From positions 1-64,000 of the forward strand of contig NZ_JAGFOU010000006.1 of assembly GCF_017592395.1 (NCBI RefSeq): a stretch of 64,000 nucleotides of DNA. The letters run 5' to 3'. The notes beneath the pieces were generated by a model. The model saw only the letters and a program-made list of their open reading frames with translations. It had not been told where the DNA came from and did not search any database. Numbering within the stretch: position 1 is the stretch's first letter; the number at the start of each line of letters is the position of its first letter. Below are positions 60,908 to 64,000 of this stretch, one piece after another. The translations under genes and the position numbers were made by a program. The DNA is from Actinomyces bowdenii. Its GTDB lineage: Bacteria > Actinomycetota > Actinomycetes > Actinomycetales > Actinomycetaceae.

Positions 60908-62448
60908 CGCGCAGCAGGGGTCGGGGGGTGGGGGCGGGTGAGCACGGGGGTGGGCGGGCGGCCCGCCACGAGAGCGCCGTCGACGACGAAGCCCTCCTCG
61001 CGCCCCTCCAGCTCGGCCACGAGTGCCTGGCGCCCGTGAGCCAGCGCCTCGGCGTAGCGCTCCTGGCCGGCGCAGTCGATGAGCTCATCGGGATCCTCGC
61101 CCAGATCGAAGAGCTGCTCGCGGCCGGTGCCCGACCACCACACGTACTTCATCTGGCCACCGGGCCCCTGGGCGCCGTCGTGGCCGAAGCGGATCCACTG
61201 CAGGGACTGGCCCAGGACGAGATGCTCGCCATGGAGGTAGTCGCGCCACGGCTCCCCCGGCTCCTCACGGCCGCCGCGCAGCCGGGAGGCCAGGGAGCGG
61301 CCCTCGACGCCGTCGGGGACGGGCAGGCCGACCAGCTCCAGCAGTGTGGGCATGAGGTCGCGCAGCTCGACGATCTCCTCGCGGCGCGTGCCCGGCTCGA
61401 TGCCCGGGCCGGAGATGATGAGCGGCACCCGTGAGGACCCCTCGTAGGGGTAGCCCTTGCGCCACAGGTCGTGGTCGCCCATCATGTCGCCGTGGTCGGA
61501 GACGAACACGATGTAGGTGTTCTCCAGGGCCCCGAACTCCCCCAGCGCCTGGAGGATGCGCGAGACCTGGCCATCGATGTGGGTCATGTGCCCGTAGTAG
61601 CCGGCGCGGGCCCGCTGGGCGTCCCGCTCCCGGTAGCGCGCCACGTGGCTGGTGGGGTCGTGGTCGCGGCGCAGCCCGCCCAGCGCCTCCTCCTCCCACT
61701 GGCCCACTCGGGGGCCGGCCAGGCCGCCGTGGTCGTAGCGCTCGAAGGCCCACCGGGGCGGGTCGTAGGGCGCATGGGGCCGGTGGAAGGACAGGTAGAG
61801 GAGGAAGGGGACGGTCGGGTCCCGGCGGTAGAGCCAGCGGATCGCCTGCGCGGCCACCCACGTCGTGGGGTGCAGGCGCTCGGGCTTGTCCCACGGGCGG
61901 GCGACGACGGAGTTGCACTCCAGGCCGGAGTCCAGGTAGTCCTCCACCGCCGTCGCCCCGGCCTGCTCGCGCAGCCAGCTCAAGTAGTCGTCGTAGAGCG
62001 CGGGGTCGCGCTGCCGGTCCCGCGAGTAGTGAAGGTAGCCGTCGTGGAGGATGACGTCATCGAAGCCGATGCGCACCCGCTCGGGCCAGTAGTGCATCTT
62101 CCCGATGGCCTGGGTGTGGTAGCCCGCCTCCCGGAAGGCGCGGGGCAGGGTGCTGGCCACATCGAAGTCGACGCCGTCCCTGTAGCCGACCCTCCTGTGG
62201 GAGCCCGGGCTCAACCCGGTCATGAGGCTCATGCGCGCGGGCACGCAGGTGGGTGCGGCCGAGTAGGCCTGGCCCATGAGCGCGCCCTGATCGGCCACCT
62301 GGTCCAGGTAGGGCGTCTCGACATCCGGGTGCCCCAGGATGGACAGGCAGTCACCACGCCACTGATCCGCGCAGATGAGCACGACATTGGGACGCGGGTC
62401 GGCCGGTTCCCTGCCCACCCCGGGGCCATGTGTCTCAGAGCTGTGCAC
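60904..62448 (-). CDS. Sulfatase (Cys-type, arylsulfatase/choline-sulfatase fold)
   Basis: 514 aa. Metal-binding PNVVLICADQWRGDCLS, formylglycine motif Cys68-x-Pro70-x-Arg72 (APTCVPARMSLMTG), HYWPERVRIGFDD, and VFVSDHGDMMGDHDLW with ligand Asp and His. No signal peptide, so it acts in the cytosol on imported sulfate esters. GTG start at 62448 follows GGGGAGGGG. The gene lies ten bases after the permease and overlaps its own maturase gene by four. Confidence 0.93.
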   Translation of the reverse strand: MHSSETHGPGVGREPADPRPNVVLICADQWRGDCLSILGHPDVETPYLDQVADQGALMGQAYSAAPTCVPARMSLMTGLSPGSHRRVGYRDGVDFDVASTLPRAFREAGYHTQAIGKMHYWPERVRIGFDDVILHDGYLHYSRDRQRDPALYDDYLSWLREQAGATAVEDYLDSGLECNSVVARPWDKPERLHPTTWVAAQAIRWLYRRDPTVPFLLYLSFHRPHAPYDPPRWAFERYDHGGLAGPRVGQWEEEALGGLRRDHDPTSHVARYRERDAQRARAGYYGHMTHIDGQVSRILQALGEFGALENTYIVFVSDHGDMMGDHDLWRKGYPYEGSSRVPLIISGPGIEPGTRREEIVELRDLMPTLLELVGLPVPDGVEGRSLASRLRGGREEPGEPWRDYLHGEHLVLGQSLQWIRFGHDGAQGPGGQMKYVWWSGTGREQLFDLGEDPDELIDCAGQERYAEALAHGRQALVAELEGREEGFVVDGALVAGRPPTPVLTRPHPPTPAAR

Positions 62449-62458
62449 GGCCCCTCCC

Positions 62459-63325
62459 CTACTTGATCCCGGTCATCGCGATGCCCTGGACGATATGCCT
62501 CTGGGTGAGCACGAACAGCAGGCACACCGGGATGAACAGCATGAGGGAGCCCATGGCCGTGAGGTTCCACAGGGTGAAGCTCTCCCGGTTGAACAGGGAC
62601 AGCCCGATGGGGATGGTGCGCATGGCATTGGACTTGGTGACGATGAGGGGCCAGAGGAACTCATTCATCTGGAACACGAAGGTGAACAACCCCAGGACCA
62701 CCAGGGCGGGCTTGGTCTGCGGCAGGACGATGGAGCGGTAGATGCGCAGCTCGCCGGCACCGTCGACCCGCCCGGCCTCGATGAGCTCATTGGGCACCCC
62801 GGTGATGAACTGGCGCATGAGGAAGATCGAGAAGGCGCTCATGAGGAAGGGCGTCACCAGGCCCTGATAGGTGTCCAGCCACCCGATCTGGCTGAACCAG
62901 ACGTACAGCGGGATCATGCGCACGAAGAAGGGGATCATCATCGTGGACAGGATGAGGATGAACATGAGGCTCTTGCCGGGGAAGTCGAACTTCGCGAAGG
63001 CGTAGGCCACCACCGGCGCCAGGAGCAGGTGGGAGCAGGTGATGAGCCCCGCCACCAGCACCGAGTTGAGGAAGAAGCGTCCGAAGGGGGCGGCCTGGAA
63101 CAGGCGGGCGATGTTGCCCCACTGGATCTCCTCGGGCCACAGCACGGCCCGCCCACCCGCGACCTCGGCGTCGGATTGGAAGGCCAGGGAGACCATGTAG
63201 ACCAGCGGCGCCACGGCGATGAGTGCCGCCAGGGCCACGATGATGAGCGAGACCACGCGCGCCCCGGGGAACAGCTCCTCCTGCGTGAGCCTGCGGCGGG
63301 ATGCGGCTTTTGCGGGTGCGGGCAT
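62459..63325 (-). CDS. Carbohydrate ABC transporter permease (MalG type)
   Basis: 288 aa, six helices, with the EAA-loop LIEAGRVDGAGELRIYRSIVLPQTKPAL. N-terminus MPAPAKAASRRRLTQEELFP is cytosolic. Start overlaps the stop of the upstream permease (TGATG). Partner binding protein and ATPase are not in the window. Confidence 0.93.
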   Translation of the reverse strand: MPAPAKAASRRRLTQEELFPGARVVSLIIVALAALIAVAPLVYMVSLAFQSDAEVAGGRAVLWPEEIQWGNIARLFQAAPFGRFFLNSVLVAGLITCSHLLLAPVVAYAFAKFDFPGKSLMFILILSTMMIPFFVRMIPLYVWFSQIGWLDTYQGLVTPFLMSAFSIFLMRQFITGVPNELIEAGRVDGAGELRIYRSIVLPQTKPALVVLGLFTFVFQMNEFLWPLIVTKSNAMRTIPIGLSLFNRESFTLWNLTAMGSLMLFIPVCLLFVLTQRHIVQGIAMTGIK

Positions 63326-64000
63326 CACAGTGCCTCCTTCCTGCGGCCCACGAGGAGCTGGATCATGGAGAGGATGAGGATGACCACGAGCAGGAGGAAG
63401 GACATCGCCGAGGCGTATCCCAGGTTCCCGCTGGTGAAGGTCTCCTGGTAGACCTGGTAGACGTACAGGGAGGTCGCGTTGCCGGGGCCGCCATTGGTCA
63501 CGATGTAGGGCAGGCCGAACTGCTGCAGGGTGCTGGTCATCCCGATGAGCATGACGAACAGGGTGGTGGGCGCCAGCAGGGGCAGGGTGATGGACCGGAA
63601 CCGCCGCCACACCGAGGCCCCGTCGAGCCGCGCCGCCTCATAGAGCTGCTGGTCGATGCCCTGGAGCCCGGCCAGGAAGAGCAGCATGACGTATCCCGAC
63701 TCCTGCCACACGGTGATGCCCACGAGGGTGGCCAGGGGGTGGGTCGCCAGCCATTGCTGCTCGGGCAGGCCGACGGCCGACAGCACGGCATTGAGCACAC
63801 CGGTGGTGGGGTCGAGCATGTTGCGCCACATGAGGCCGATGATGGCGATCGAGGTCATGTAGGGGGTGAGGATCATCGTGCGAACCACGGTGCGCCCCCG
63901 GAACTCCTGGTTGAGGATGAGGGCAAGGAGCAGGCCGATCACTGTGGACAGGGCCAGGCAGGCGAAGGCGTAGACCAGGGTGATGAGGAAGGCGTGTCGC
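63325..64000 (-). CDS. Carbohydrate ABC transporter permease (MalF type), cut by window edge
   Basis: C-terminal 224 codons visible; the start is outside the window. Helices LSTVIGLLLALILNQ and VRTMILTPYMTSIAIIGLMW, EAA-loop LYEAARLDGASVWRRFRSITLPLLAPT, then two more helices and a basic end VGRRKEAL. First visible gene of the sulfated-glycan operon. Confidence 0.92.
   Translation of the reverse strand, partial: RHAFLITLVYAFACLALSTVIGLLLALILNQEFRGRTVVRTMILTPYMTSIAIIGLMWRNMLDPTTGVLNAVLSAVGLPEQQWLATHPLATLVGITVWQESGYVMLLFLAGLQGIDQQLYEAARLDGASVWRRFRSITLPLLAPTTLFVMLIGMTSTLQQFGLPYIVTNGGPGNATSLYVYQVYQETFTSGNLGYASAMSFLLLVVILILSMIQLLVGRRKEAL

Overview
The window is GC-rich actinobacterial DNA. Gene content (lipB-lipA-DUF4191-glnA, glnE next to a second glutamine synthetase gene, panB-map, rnpB-yaaA, Nif3 with a CT398-like partner, polyphosphate glucokinase) and codon use fit the family Actinomycetaceae, most likely an Actinomyces-type oral or mucosal organism. 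The genus is inferred; the phylum is well supported.

Left chromosomal part (1-27.8 kb). The tail of an IS481-type transposase abuts lipoate genes lipB and lipA, a DUF4191 membrane protein and the housekeeping glutamine synthetase glnA. A polar amino-acid ABC importer follows. On the minus strand lie a histidine phosphatase, glnE and a second glutamine synthetase, so the adenylylation enzyme and its targets are close together. Then come panB, map, a membrane-anchored surface protein, RNase P RNA, yaaA, a CT398-like protein that has lost its zinc-ribbon cysteines, Nif3, a GT2 glycosyltransferase, a methyltransferase, an unusual tRNA-Ile(UAU) with a long variable arm, a DUF1266-like gene, acetyl-CoA synthetase and tRNA-Leu(UAA).

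Mobile element (27,834-53,498). A 25.6-kb element sits at the 3' end of tRNA-Leu, bounded by a 29-bp perfect direct repeat. It carries a large serine recombinase, a transfer module (VirD4/TraG-like ATPase, replication-relaxation protein, MT-A70 methyltransferase and small proteins) and several AT-rich cargo cassettes. Cargo includes: (a) an operon of membrane protein(s), alpha/beta hydrolase, SAM methyltransferase and WbqC-like protein; (b) three consecutive genes, two encoding membrane proteins; (c) a VbhA-Fic toxin-antitoxin pair; (d) a 550-aa protein with a HEPN-like R-x5-H motif; (e) a broken RhuM gene; (f) a DUF6414-AAA+ ATPase pair; (g) an ImmA/IrrE-like protease with a two-TM protein. 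This looks like a defence-type cargo island on a mobilizable element. The recombinase reading frame runs through the left attachment repeat. In the excised circle the same frame would join a two-HTH tail now stranded at the right end, so integration appears to exchange the C-terminus of the recombinase.

Right chromosomal part (53.5-64 kb). A polytopic membrane protein, a DUF418 protein, polyphosphate glucokinase and a YdcF-type protein precede a tightly coupled minus-strand operon: two sugar ABC permeases, a Cys-type sulfatase, its radical-SAM maturase and a TauE/SafE exporter. This set is suited to importing and desulfating sulfated glycans.
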